This document shows positions 45,149 to 56,364 of a DNA stretch of 64,000 nucleotides, one piece after another. Position 1 is the first letter of the stretch, and each line of letters starts with the position of its first letter. This stretch comes from Aquilaria yunnanensis. Its lineage: Eukaryota > Streptophyta > Magnoliopsida > Malvales > Thymelaeaceae. The stretch lies in contig CM077597.1 in NCBI GenBank assembly GCA_039654915.1, positions 92,506,001-92,570,000 of the forward strand. Direction: 5' to 3'. Position numbers and translations under genes: made by a program. The notes below the pieces were generated by a model that was given only the letters and a program-made list of their open reading frames with translations, was not told the DNA's origin and made no database searches.

Positions 45149-46219
45149 CCACATTTCTCTCATATCTCAGGCTTCCCACATTTTTCCTATGTGGGATATG
45201 GAGGTTTTACATCTTTGATTTATATGACTATTAAACATGCTTAAAAGCACGATGTTTATCAATTTATTTACTTTTTTAAACATTAAGTATTTTTATTAGA
45301 ATCTAAAAGAACAACTTAATATGTGTGTGTGTGTGTGTGTGTTTATATTATATATAATAAAAAGTGAAAAATTTTAAGGTGACTAAATGTTAAATTGTAA
45401 GTTATTAGTTTTCCTTTTATATATTAAGAATTTATTCTATTTTAAGGAGTCTATTTTCATATGGTTAGCTAATTATATTATAAGAATAATGGGTAAGAAT
45501 AATTTTTCAAACCTAAGTGATGTGAGTATAATTTCTAAATCAATTGACCTTGATCTTTGGAACAATCACATTAACTCAAATATATGTTTTTTAAATAATG
45601 TATAGTTACTCATAGTTACGTATGTCATTGGCAAAACACAATGTTCACTGACCAAGTCTACACTTTGACATTATGGCTCATATTTGTGTCATACTATTAA
45701 TTTTAAGTTTCACACTAAGAAGAGAAAATTTGGCAGCTTTAATAAGATATTAAAAGTACGAGGAAGAAATTTTTATAAATACTCTACCATCACAATTAAA
45801 AAAAATTTGTCAATTTTTTTAGTAATTAGTATTACCTATAGCATATTCTATATTGTATTATTATTATTATTATTATTATTATTCTTATTCATAATAAATA
45901 GAAATTAAGTACAATTAGCAATCTTTTATAATGAATGACACAAATGAGAACAATTATGATAAAATATTATAATAAACAATTGTGAAAAATAGAAAAATGA
46001 AACTGATAAGAAATATATCTTAACTAAATAAATATAAAATTATTATTGCTATAATTTATTTTGAAAAAGATGATTAGAATTATAGTTAGTTGAGTGAAAA
46101 ATGACTTAATATTTTGATTCACGTGTAACGCACATGTGCATATAGTAGTATATAAAATGTCCACAGTCCCCACCATTCCAAATAAAAATCTAGAAAAAAG
46201 GCAAATGCAATATTATCTT

Positions 46220-46250
<31 letters not shown>

Positions 46251-46730
46251 ACAAACAAACACACAACACATATATATCGACGCACAGACCTTAAACACTA
46301 CATTAGTTTTTGTATTTTATTTAATTGTTTAGTTAATACTCAAATTATGAGTTAGCCTACAGTCATTGAACTACACAGATCAAGTTAAGTTCAAAATTTT
46401 CAAATTGGTCATACTAGTCCTTAATAGAAGTGTTAATGTCATCAAAGAAATATATTATTCTTTACTTGTTTTTAGTGTAAAATTATAAACTTTTTTATGT
46501 TTAGGTTTTTTTATTCCAAAAAAATTAGAACTGGCATATTTATATGAAGTCGCCCTTGAAAAGTAGGACACCAGTTTTAATTTTTTTGAAAATTTAACCA
46601 AATATCTAGTATTTTACATTTAAATGTACGATAATATTTATCTTTTTAAAATTCATTATTTTTAAGGTTTCTAAAAAATGTTAAAAGGCTTATTCAATTT
46701 AAAGTAAAATGCAAGGCATATTAGTGACTA
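45149..46730. repeat. Segmental duplication, copy B (right part, LINE-free)
   Basis: It contains the end of the TRIM (to 45211), the unoccupied LINE target (about 45226-45240), a TG tract (45321-45342), an ATT tract (45856-45883) and a CA tract (46219-46242). It matches 6475-7930 throughout. No gene is visible. Confidence 0.85.
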
Positions 46731-47010
46731 TAAAAGTGCTTTATTTTGTAAATCAATAAAACATGACAACTTATTCAAATTGAAATTAAATGTTACCTAA
46801 AATAATATTTATTTGTTTCTTTTTGTACTGAAAAATTTACAAGACAGTGGATACAAAAGATGTGTTATAGTTTAAAGTTTAACTTTTGATCAGTTCAAAT
46901 TTCAAAATCTGTTGCAGTTTAGGCTTATAGATAGACCTCACTTTAAAAATATTATAGACTCACCATTGCTCTTGGACAACATGCTAATATCTTTATAATT
47001 CAACTCTAGG
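46285..47010. repeat. Spacer shared with 49530-50262 (copies B and C)
   Basis: Matching landmarks include 'tatgagttagcc', 'ttgatcagttcaaatttc' against 'ttgatcaatttaaatttc', and 'caacatgctaa'. This is the upstream part of a tandem unit that ends in an F-box gene. Confidence 0.75.
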
Positions 47011-47829
47011 GATCGAGGAAGCGTTCAATTGCTACATTTTACATTCTAAGGTATCCATTTGTTTTAGGGATGTGGTTTTAACTAAAAAATATGTGATGTT
47101 TCTTGATTCTCTTAGTAGGAACAAAGGCTGGAAATTAGCCAGCTTAATACTTTTTTTTATGTTTGGATTGAAAAAGATTATGAATGAGCCATGAGGGAGC
47201 TATTAATGAGTTTTAAATTGATCGAGTTCAAGTTTTTCTTATAAAATAAATAAACAATCCAATTTATCAAAATAAATAAATAAATCAATAATTTAAAATT
47301 GAGTTTTATTATAATTATATATAAGTTTAAAATTTTATCCGCACTTGGCTTGATAATAATTTGGATAAGCTCTAACCCACATCAAGTTTGAGCCAAACTC
47401 GAATTGTTTGATCAGTTTTCACTCCTATTAGGAATTGTCCATTAACTGGGTTCTAGGCGACTTGGGTCATTACTAAGTCGTTTTGGGGCATTGGAGCTGA
47501 GTTTAGGCTTATTGGACCAGTTCAGTGTAAATATTGTAACTCTTTGTTGTTTAATTTTCCTTACAAAGTCAACAACAAAGAAGCAAAAGAGAAACAAACT
47601 AAAAGAAGACAACATAACATACATTTGGCACATTCTCACTATATGTATATGTGTATGTGTGTATTTCACTTTATGCTTAATTGATCTGATTTGATTTATT
47701 TAGTAATTTGAGCTAAAAATTACATTTTTCAAACTAAAATTTGACGGACAAAAAAAATTGTCCGGTCTCCATCAAGAATGGGCAGGGGTTCTATCAAGTA
47801 TATGTTAAGGCCTCCAATATATGAACTTT
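47011..47829. other. AT-rich spacer, nothing recognisable
   Basis: No convincing coding or RNA feature. It is upstream of the F-box gene and could contain its promoter. Confidence 0.5.
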
Positions 47830-48272
47830 TTTGCGAACAAGTATTAGGAATTTGACGCTGGCCCATTACAAGAACTGTTTAGGCCTCCAATAAAGTGTGG
47901 ATCCACAATAGAGAAAGACTGCGTTATTTAGAGAGAGAAGCTCGCCCAAGTTCCTTGTGGCCGAAGGAAAGAAATCGTCCTAGTTTTAGGCTAAAAACTT
48001 GTTTTTCCGAACTTAAATCTTTATATATTATATTGATAAAAAAAAAAATAGACAGATCCCCCCAGAAACCTAAACGTATGGTCTCCAAAGCGATAACGAT
48101 TGCGTTGACTAGGTTACGAAAATTTGACTCTTTATATAGATTTTAATTTCGTTTCAATAGGTTTGGAGAAAGAAGGGAAAAACCTGTCCCTCCGCCGTAT
48201 TTCGTTCAAGATTGCCAGCAAAGATAAGTTTGACACGAGCAACAAGCGGAAGCAAAAAAAAAGGTTGTGGCA
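47830..48272 (+). promoter_or_regulatory. Leader of the F-box gene, shared with the second F-box unit
   Basis: Matches 53440-53612 joined to 61015-61121, the leader of the second copy, which is split by a copia insertion. Shared landmarks are 'taggaatttgacg', 'ggcccattac', 'atggatccaca' and 'gacagaagcaacaagcgg'. I do not see a clear TATA box. Confidence 0.5.
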
Positions 48273-49406
48273 ATGGAGGCTGCTTTTAGGCTATGTGATC
48301 TTCCCGATGGGGTTGTGATCGACATTCTGGACAGAATCAATTCCGTGGCGAGGGTTCGCTTCTCTGCTGTTTGCAAGGCCTGGAAGCTTCTGCTCCGTAG
48401 GCTTCTCCCACTTCTCGCAGAAGCAAAAGAGGTCCCGTAGTTTGTAACCATCGACGTTGTTCAGGGGAACCAGTCCATGGTTCTTCACCAGATATGCTTA
48501 GGAAACCTGCAGCAGAAGCCCTGTGCCAAAATCAAGCGCATTTTGAAGCAAGAACTTGTCGACGCAATCACACTACGCACAGGGGACCCCCATGTGAGTG
48601 TGCGTAGCACTAACTTCGGTTGGGTTGTTTTAGAAGGCAGAACCATGCCTCCTGCTCCCTGCTTGTACTCCCCTTTCACTGATAAATTTATCCATCTGCC
48701 TCCTGGTTTGCCTCCTCTCTTTAGGCGGTTCGCGATGTCCCATCCTCCAACGTGCTCAGATTGTGTGCTTTTCGCTTTGGCGGATTGCACCACGGAGGTG
48801 TTTGCTTACACTTGCCGCCTTGGTGACAAGAACTGGAAGAAGCATGACATTGAGATTGACATTCGTGGCCCCACGAACAGTTTGATGTTTCTTGAAGGAA
48901 GCTTCTATTGCCTGTTTCGCAGTGGCCAACTCGTGGCATTTAAGGTCGCGGACGAATCCTGGAAACTGTTAGCTGATTCTATGCCATTAGAAGATGCTAC
49001 GCCGTTACGCGCTGTTTGTAGAAATCATCGATTGGCTGATTGTGATGGTGATATCTTACTGGTGCCCTCCTTTTACCTGCCAAGATCACCAAGAGATTGT
49101 GGTTGCAGAGTGTGGAAGTACGAGTGGGCGGCGAAGGGCTGGAGGAAGATGAAAAATTTGGGTGGACGGGTGTTATTTCTCAGCGTCGAAGGCTCTGAAA
49201 ACGTGGCGGTGGCAGCAGTCGGGGAGCTGGATGGTTTGGCCGATAGGATCTATCTCTCTTTTGGTAGGAACCTCAAAAACTATTTTTCATTGGCGGATGG
49301 GTAGTTCCATTTTTGTAATGAGTATGATTGTAAAATTGCGTATTGGATTATGCCCCACCGTTACAAGTTTGAAGTTGCTTTTAGGACCAATATGTGCATA
49401 ATATGA
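48273..49406 (+). pseudogene. F-box / DUF295 protein gene with two in-frame stops (copy B)
   Basis: The ATG context is caATGg. An N-terminal F-box of about 40 residues (LCDLPDGVVIDILDRIN, then FSAVCKAWKLLLRR) would bind SKP1 in an SCF ubiquitin ligase. The C-terminal part resembles DUF295 F-box/kelch proteins (KFIHLPPGLPPLFRRFAMSH, GSFYCLFRSGQLVAFKV, DESWKLL). A TAG at 48438-48440 (codon 56) lies where the other copy has CAG. A second TAG at 49302-49304 ends the apparent frame, yet the same frame reads on for 34 sensible residues (WIMPHRYKFEVAFRTNM) to TGA 49404-49406. It looks like a recently disabled single-exon gene. Confidence 0.8.
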
Positions 49407-49529
49407 TGAAATTATATAATGGTTTTCTTGAGAGATTTACTCATTATAAACTATACACACACTCAGATATATATATGTATACACACACACATCTATAGTA
49501 CTTACCTTTCTTATCTTAAAATTATGCCT
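49407..49529. other. Downstream of the F-box gene, low complexity
   Basis: Contains short TA and CA runs (49460-49492). The third spacer copy begins here. Confidence 0.4.
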
Positions 49530-50262
49530 TAAATACTATATTGGCTCTTGTATTTTACTCAATCATTTAGTGAACATTCAAATTATGAGTTAGCCTATAT
49601 AGTCAATAAACTTCACAAATCGAGTTAAGTTCGAAATTTTGAAACAAGTCATGCTAAGATCTCTAAAAGAATGTCAACGCTGTCAAAGAAATATATTATT
49701 CTCTACTTGTTTTTAGTGTAAAATTATAAATTTTTCTATGTTTGAGTTATTTTACTCTAAAAAATCACATTTGGCATATTTATAGGAAATCCCCCTTGAA
49801 ATGTAGGACACCAGTTTTAATTTTTTAATAATTTAACTAAATATCTAATGTTTTACATTTAAAAGTAACCATAATATTTCTATTTCAACATTTATCAATT
49901 TTAAAGTTTTTAAATAATTTTAAAGGCCTATTCAATTTAAATTTATAGACAAAGCATATATTTAGTGACTATAAATGTACTTTATTTTGAAAATCAATAA
50001 AACTTAACAACTTATTCAAATTTAAACTAAATGTTATCGAAAATAATACTTATTTATTTAGTAAAAAATTTACTAAAAAATGGTTATAAGAGATATATTC
50101 TCTTAGATAACAGATTATAATTTAAAGTTTAACTTTTGATCAATTTAAATTTCAGAACCTGTTGTAGTTTAGGCTTATAATGGACCATACTTTAAAAATA
50201 TTTTGGACCTGCCATTGCTCGTGGGCAACATGCTAACATATCTATAATTCAACTATTTATGT
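49530..50262. repeat. Spacer duplication, copy C
   Basis: Matches 46285-47010 and, more weakly, 7520-7930. It is more diverged than A is from B, so the unit was copied more than once. Confidence 0.75.
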
Positions 50263-50821
50263 AGCCTCAAATCAAGTCTCTTTCTCCCTCTCTAGTACAT
50301 ATAAGAGAGAATTGGAGAGTTAAAGCTTTGAACCTTCGAACTAAGAATTTCAGGTGAAGGGTTTCAGATCCAAGCAAACTCGGCTGCTTGTTTTTTCAAC
50401 AATGGCCAGGCCCCATTGCCTTTTTTTTCGGTTTAGCAAGCTCGTTCAACTTTTTCATTTACTAAGCCTAACATCTTCCAAGCTATACGACGCCCATGTT
50501 GTTGAATTTGGGCGTCATTGCTAGGGTTTAATAGATTTAGTAGGAGATGAATTTCATTGGTTCATATCAGTTTGGAAGAAGTTCATCGTGAACCCTTCAG
50601 TTGGAATGGGAGATCAAAGTGTAAGATTCTTTTTTTTTTTCGGGGTCCTAGCTAGGTGGTGTGATCTTTGGGGCTAAAGCGTGTAATTTTTATCTCTGGT
50701 AGGCTGTGTTTATTTTTATGCTTAATCAGTTTTTTTTTTAAATTAATTTGGGTTCTAGAAGTTGGTGGTGGTTTTTTCTTCTGGGTGTTTGCATGGGTGT
50801 TTGATGTTGGGGTGATATAGT
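50263..50821. other. Spacer before the hAT-like element
   Basis: Contains a short ATG-led stretch (about 50607) before a T-run, but nothing I recognise. The last 8 bp (GATATAGT, 50814-50821) form the left target duplication of the next element. Confidence 0.45.
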
Positions 50822-50837
50822 TAGGGGTGTAAGTGTT

Positions 50838-50990
50838 GACCCTAAACCCGAACCCGATCCTAATTTTAGGGTTCGGGTCGGGTTGGGAGAAGAGAAAACG
50901 TAAATTCTGGTTGACCCGATCCAATTCGTGTTCAAAATTTAAAGAATCGATTTGGGTCGGGTGAGCCCAAAAAAATCTGACCCGACCCTA
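50838..50990. repeat. Left subterminal repeats of the hAT-like element
   Basis: About ten short copies of ACCCGA/GGGTCGGG in both orientations. The equivalent block is at 53127-53270. Confidence 0.7.
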
Positions 50991-51002
50991 TTTCTGATTT
51001 TC

Positions 51003-51549
51003 AGCAAACTGGCAAAGGCAAAGCCCAGCGGCCCCAGCCCAACTATGAACCAGAACTATCCTTGCTTGTTTGCAGGTTGTAGCCTTGCTCCACTTTCTAG
51101 CCAGCCCAGCCCAAGTCACGCACACCAGACCAGGCTGGCAGGCTCCAGCCCCATTCACTCTTCACTCTTCAGCTCTGAATCAATCCGATCTGAATATGAT
51201 CCGAGGCCTTCATTTTTGCCGTCTTCACTCTTCACTCTTCAGCTCTGAATCTGATTCCTCTCTTCAGTTAAGCTCTTCGCCTCTTCCCGACTTTCCAATC
51301 TCCACCATTCTCCAGTCCGGCAGTCCCGAGTCTCCCGACACTTCGTCCAATCATTCGATTCATCCCTACGGGCTACGGCAAATGGCAAACGAACGTGAGC
51401 GAGTCATGACAGTCGTCAATCGACAGCGGTAGTGATGAGTTCCGATTGTCCTCCTCCTCCGTCCCTTTTCTCAACGTTCTCTGCGACTGACTGCTGCGAC
51501 TGACTGCTGGTCTCTGCTGGCTGCTGTGACAAATTGCATCTTTTGTCAG
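51003..51549 (+). other. Second insert in the hAT-like element, G+C-richer, unidentified
   Basis: It is C/T-rich and richer in G+C than its surroundings, with a direct repeat of 'cttcactcttcactcttcag' (51158-51177 and 51223-51242). It ends at an intron-like TTTTGTCAG acceptor joined to the first kinesin exon. It may be leader or exon sequence from another gene, but I cannot identify it. Confidence 0.35.
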
Positions 51550-52931
51550 GTTGAGATTATCAAAGGAGAGGCTGAACGACAGCGATTGCAAAGAGATGAG
51601 CTAGAATTGGAGCTTGATGTTGTGAGAGGTCATATGCAGAATGCTAAAACTACTGATACTGACATGAAAAGGTTTGGAGCAATTACTAAATTTTTAGTTT
51701 TTTAATTTGACAAGCTTGCTCTACTTATGGATATATTAGCTCTATTTGCCTATGCTTGATTTTTTTAATAGGTACATAGATGAGAAAGAGAAGGATCTTG
51801 AACAAGCACTTGAGCATATACAAACTCTTGATAGGGAGATGGCCAGCAAGGACTCCGAGGTGAAGTATTAAGTCCTGCCTTTGAGCCTTAGTGCTGTTTA
51901 ACGTTTTCCCAAGATTTTGGAAGAATAACTATGTATTGCTGCCATTTATGGATCAACCTTGATCCTCATTTCAACAGATTGCCCAGTGTAAGGCTCATAT
52001 TTCTGAGCTGAATTTGCATGCAGAAGCACAAGCCAATGAGTATAAGCTGAAGGTAGGAGCATAAGATGGTGATGAGGTGTTACTTTTACATGTATTTTCT
52101 CTCAAATATAAAATATAATGGCACATAAATTTGCCTTACTGTTTTATGTTTCATGACTGTAAAATTTGGAGAACAATTCAAAGAATTGCAAGTCATGGCC
52201 AAACAAGTCAAGCCTGAAACAAATACAACAAATGCTATAAATCATTCATCAAGCAATGCGGAGAAAAATGCTATGAAGCCCAGGGGCTCTGGTTCCCCGT
52301 TCAAATGTATTGGCTTAGGCTTGGCTCAACAAATAAAATCTGAAAAGGATGAGGATCTTACTGCTGCAAGGTGTCGCATTCAAGAGTTGGAATCTTTAGC
52401 AGTTACTAGACAAAAAGAGGTTAGCATTCCTGCATAAGACTACATTGCTCCTCCCTATAAGCAATGGTATAGTTTCTAACTGTTGTTTATTTCCTTGGCA
52501 ATATTCCACCAGATATTTGCCCTGAATGCCAGATTAGCAGCTGCTGAAAGCATGACTCATGATGTAATTAGAGATTTATTAGGAGTCAAGTTGGATATGA
52601 CCAGTTATGCTATAAAGTACACTGTTAATTTACTTTGTGTCCTAGAAAAGATCTTCCCTACTAATAAAAGCAGAAGTATTTTTTGTTACAACTTTATAAT
52701 TTCTTATTTCTAATAAATAGGAAAGATGTCCAATGTCTAACTGGGTTTGCTTATTTATATGATGCATCTTTTATTTACCTTTTCCAAACGAGTCATCCCA
52801 CTGATTGGCTGTGTATTTACCTATCTGTTTATTGATTTATGTAATTGTCACTGCAGCCATTGTTGGATAATCAGCAATTGCAACAAATGGCAGAGAAGGT
52901 TAGACTTAATAATTCAGAACCTCAAATAAAG
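51550..52931 (+). pseudogene. KIN-12 (POK-type) kinesin fragment with intron-exon structure
   Basis: Exons are visible at 51550-51671, 51772-51859, 51978-52052, about 52150-52419, 52513-52611 and 52857-52931, separated by introns. They encode coiled-coil segments: GEAERQRLQRDELELELDVV, KEKDLEQALEHIQTLDREMA, IAQCKAHISELNLHAEAQAN, then the highly conserved RGSGSPFKCIGLGLAQQIKS, then IFALNARLAAAESMTHDVIR and DLLGVKLDMTSYA. From memory of the family this is the mid/C-terminal stalk of plant KIN-12 kinesins such as PHRAGMOPLAST ORIENTING KINESIN. The motor domain and C-terminus are absent. Introns are retained, so the copy came from genomic DNA, not from mRNA. The 3' border of the fifth exon reads GCT|ATAAAG, as if a GT donor had become AT. 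Confidence 0.8.
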
Positions 52932-53126
52932 GTATAACGGGTTTGATGAGGAACCATATTTCCATCGGTAGAAGGTTGGTTTTTTAACTGGCTCAAAAAC
53001 TATGATCCTTCATGTTGTGGCCATTTTTATGTTTGTTACTAGTTCTTTTAAGTGGATATTTTTAGGACCTGTAGGTTGGACATATTTGAATGTGGAATGG
53101 AAATTATGGAATTATTGAACTATGCA

Positions 53127-53270
53127 GTAAGAATTTCGGGTCAACCCGACCCTAATTGGGTTAGGGTCGGTTCGGGTTATCAATGAAATAGGGTCAGGTT
53201 AGGGTTAGGGTTAATCGGGTTAGTGATAGCTTAAAAAAGTCGGGTTTCAACCCGAACCCAACTCTACAAC
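53127..53270. repeat. Right subterminal repeats of the hAT-like element
   Basis: Runs of GGTCAACCCGACC, GGGTCGGTTCGGG and AACCCGAACCC, mirror to 50838-50990. Confidence 0.7.
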
Positions 53271-53287
53271 CTGAACTTTCGCCCCTA

Positions 53288-53612
53288 GATACAGTTTAGT
53301 ATCTTTCTTGAGCTGGGAAGTATGTATCCTTTAATTTTATATCTAATAAAAAATTTATTTTTCCATTAAAAAAATTTTCAATTAACTTGGCTTGATAATT
53401 ATAATTATAACGTAAATTGAGATAAATGAATTGATATTTTTTGCGAACAAGAATTAGGAATTTGACGTCGGCCCATTACAAAACACTGTTAGGCCTCCAA
53501 TAAGGTATGGATCCACAGTAGACAAGGATTGCGTTATTTAAAGAGAGCTTTGCCGAAGTTCCTTGAGGCAGGAGGAAAGAACTAAATTGATCAAATTTTG
53601 TTACAAGGTTTC
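53288..53612. other. Spacer and leader of the second F-box unit, cut by the copia insertion
   Basis: 53440-53612 matches the F-box leader at 47830-48010. It ends at the copia left LTR with GTTTC (53608-53612), whose partner is at 61015-61019. Confidence 0.7.
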
Positions 53613-53636
53613 TGTAGAAAAGTATTTGTCTGGAAT

Positions 53637-56165
53637 TGTCGCGGAACGGGGCCCCAGTGCCCCATAATCTTGTAGGCCCTTAAGGATTATGAATCCAACT
53701 AAGTTACTATTGGCTAACTATTACTCGTCAATATGAATTAAAACAATTTATATGCAACTAGTTTCTTAGCCTACTCAGTTTAAGATATGCATGCTTTTGT
53801 CCTGGCAATGCAAACGAATAAATAGCTCAATAGTTAAAAGTGTTGCTTGAGCATTTCAATAAAACATACTTAAAACGTGCCAAGACATTGAAGTACTAGT
53901 TACTTTGACTACAAGTAATAGTTTGTACATACAATACGTTTCTAGCATGCACCCAAAAGTAACAAGATGGATTTACATCACAATGTATCCTATTAGAGGC
54001 AACTTTCTTAGTACACAAGGTACTATGTACAAGAGACAAAAACTAACTAACTAAGGTCATCTACTTGAGCCCCACCTTGAGCTATCCAAGCTCCAAGTGT
54101 AAGCCCTCCCTTAGTTCTTGTTCTTGTGCACTCTTAGCCTCTACACTGTAAAGGCGCAAACTTGGTTAGCACATAACTTATACCACAAGTAACTTAGAAT
54201 CACAAGGATTCTCAAGGAAAGTACCTGCAAAAGAGAAAGCTTAAGCCTCTGCTGTCAACTAGTGACTAGGCTCGGAGTTAGAACCTGCACAATAAACTTA
54301 AGGGAGTGAATACTTAAAAGTACTCAGTAAGGGTCCCTTGAATACCTGCAAGAAAATGGCAACATTCCAAAAATGCAACCATGGCAACCACACAACCAAT
54401 CAAGTATATCATCCAACAAGTAACTCAAACAATCAACAACAATTAAGATATGCAATGCATGAATGTATGATATGAAATGCACATAATGCATGCACTTGGG
54501 ATTTCCTGCACTCTAGGTGCCATAAAGCTTGCCATGAGCTCAAATGGTGGAGGTACTTGAGATACTGGCCCTCGTATCCCGGGTACTTTACCTCCCTCAA
54601 GTCCCACCTACGGGTTCTAGAGTAGGTCATCACCCTTCTCAAACTTACCCGTCTTTACCCTTAACTTATTGCGCAAGGTAGCCATCCTATGTGGTTTACT
54701 AGTCAAACCTTTAAGGTTTAACTTAGAGCACTCATAGTGGCTTACTTACCAAACCAAATGGTTCGGTCGGGATCGACTTAGGTTTTTCTCCTCATTGACC
54801 GTAGGTAATTGACGCTCTCCTTGGCCAACAAAGAGTCTAAAAATCCACTTAATCCCCTTAGTATTCATTTAGAAGCTTAAGCACTATGACTTTCTTAGCC
54901 ACCAAGTCATATTCTTTCTTAACCACACAACTTAACTACCACTTAAATAATGCATAATTCCCGACTTAAGAAGGAGTTCTAGACCCAACCGAGGCTATGA
55001 AATGTCTTAGGATAGCCTAGGGATGGAAACCGAGAGTCTAAGTTACTCTTAAGATGGCCGGAAAATGGGGCCAAATTCCTTGGCGTCGCCGCTGGCGACG
55101 CGTCGCCAAGGAACAAACGCTCTGTGAACATTTTGGCATTCTGGCGATGCATTGGCGACACGTCGCCAATATGGCATCGAGACTGGCGACGCGTAGCCAA
55201 CGCCTTTCTCTGCGTTGCGCGACAGCGTGCGTTCTTGCACACAAACTACTCAAACTCCCTCATTCCATAACCAAATGACTTGGGTCTTGTTTCTAACTCA
55301 TTCCCACACACAATACTACCATTCCATGCATTATTTGAGCTTAATTAACTTGAACCCTTACCTCAATTTAGCTACAAAGCAAGCATTGAAACATAAACAT
55401 CCTTAGCTCAATCAAGCTCCCCTTGAGTTCCTCACCTAAAACCAAGGTAATATGGCACCAAACACTTCAAACCAAGACCATTTCTAGCTATGGGAACAAC
55501 TTAGAACCAATCCAAATGAACCCAAGAAGCTTACCCACGAATTTTGAGTTCAAACAAGCACTAAAGAGCAAATTGGAGCTAGAACACCAACAAATGAGCT
55601 TGAGGATTCCTACCAACACCTTGGGCCTCCTCAAATTGATGAAGATTTGCAGGAAAATGGAGTTTTGGGCAGCCAATTTGCTGGAGAAAGAAGAGCTACG
55701 AAATTGGTGCATGAAACAAAATGACTAAGGAAGCGGAAGACTTAACAAATATACTAACTTCCCCCTTCCTAGCAACTTCTCCCTCTTTTACTCTTTAGCC
55801 CACAAACTCTCAAATGCTTTAATTTGGTCACTAACTCTCACTCAAAACTCACTTTCCTTTGCTTTAATGGATGCTAAAAACTTCTCAAACTTGATTTCTC
55901 GGACACTTTAGCCACTTAAGATTTAAATGGCCTAAAAGAACACTTAGTGCCACAATACTCAAAACTTTCAAGGATGGTTCTACTAGCTAGGATAACTAAT
56001 GGTCTTGATTTAACTATGCCAAATCACACTTAGGAACTCACTTACTTAATTAAGCTTACCTTACTTGCTTAACAAGGTGCTAACTTGAGGTACTTAATTT
56101 AATGAAACACTTAAATAAACTAAAATAAATACTTACTTGATCAGTCAACTAGGAGAGCCATCACA
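53637..56165. mobile_element. Solo LTR (2,529 bp) inside the copia left LTR
   Basis: Begins TGTCGCGGAACGGGGCCCC and ends AGAGCCATCACA; GGAAT is duplicated at 53632-53636 and 56166-56170. It is the same family as 17407-19934 and nearly the same length. It contains a decayed CG palindrome cluster (55082-55202) with four GGCGACGCGTCGCC-like motifs. It shows no coding regions. Confidence 0.85.
55082..55202. repeat. CG-palindrome cluster in the second solo LTR
   Basis: TGGCGACGCGTCGCCA-like motifs near 55092, 55142 and 55183, partly changed at CG sites (for example CATTGGCGACACGTCGCC), consistent with decay at methylated CpG. Confidence 0.65.
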
Positions 56166-56364
56166 GGAATGATTATTTTCATTGTATTACATGGTTTATA
56201 TACACGGTGTATGCTTGTCCAATTAAGGTTCTCCACCAAGTCAAGAGACCAGTAAGGAAGGACAACTAATACAATTGCAATCTCTAACAAGTCAATTCTA
56301 ATTATATACTAAGATATTTTGTCAATCAAATTGAATGCTGAGATACACTTTCCAACACTCCCCC

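Larger units (their letters stand above)
50822..53287. mobile_element. hAT-like non-autonomous element carrying a kinesin gene fragment
   Basis: The ends are inverted: left TAGGGGTGTAAGT, right (reversed) TAGGGGCGAAAGT, 11 of 13 matching. They are flanked by 8-bp near-identical duplications, GATATAGT (50814-50821) and GATACAGT (53288-53295). An 8-bp duplication is typical of hAT transposons. Both ends are packed with short ACCCGACCC/GGGTCGGGT subterminal repeats (50838-50990 and 53127-53270), as in many hAT elements. No transposase is present. The interior (51003-52931) is host-derived. One mismatch in the duplication means it is not brand new. Confidence 0.75.

Noticed and set aside
46990..47160. 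Copia integrase-like stretch (RDVVLTKKYVMFLDSL)
   Set aside because: The match is short and unsupported by neighbouring domains; no element ends are visible.
53195..53220. Telomere-like GGTTAGGGTTAGGG run
   Set aside because: It is only two or three units, does not match the usual plant TTTAGGG array, and lies within the subterminal ACCCGA repeats of the hAT-like element.
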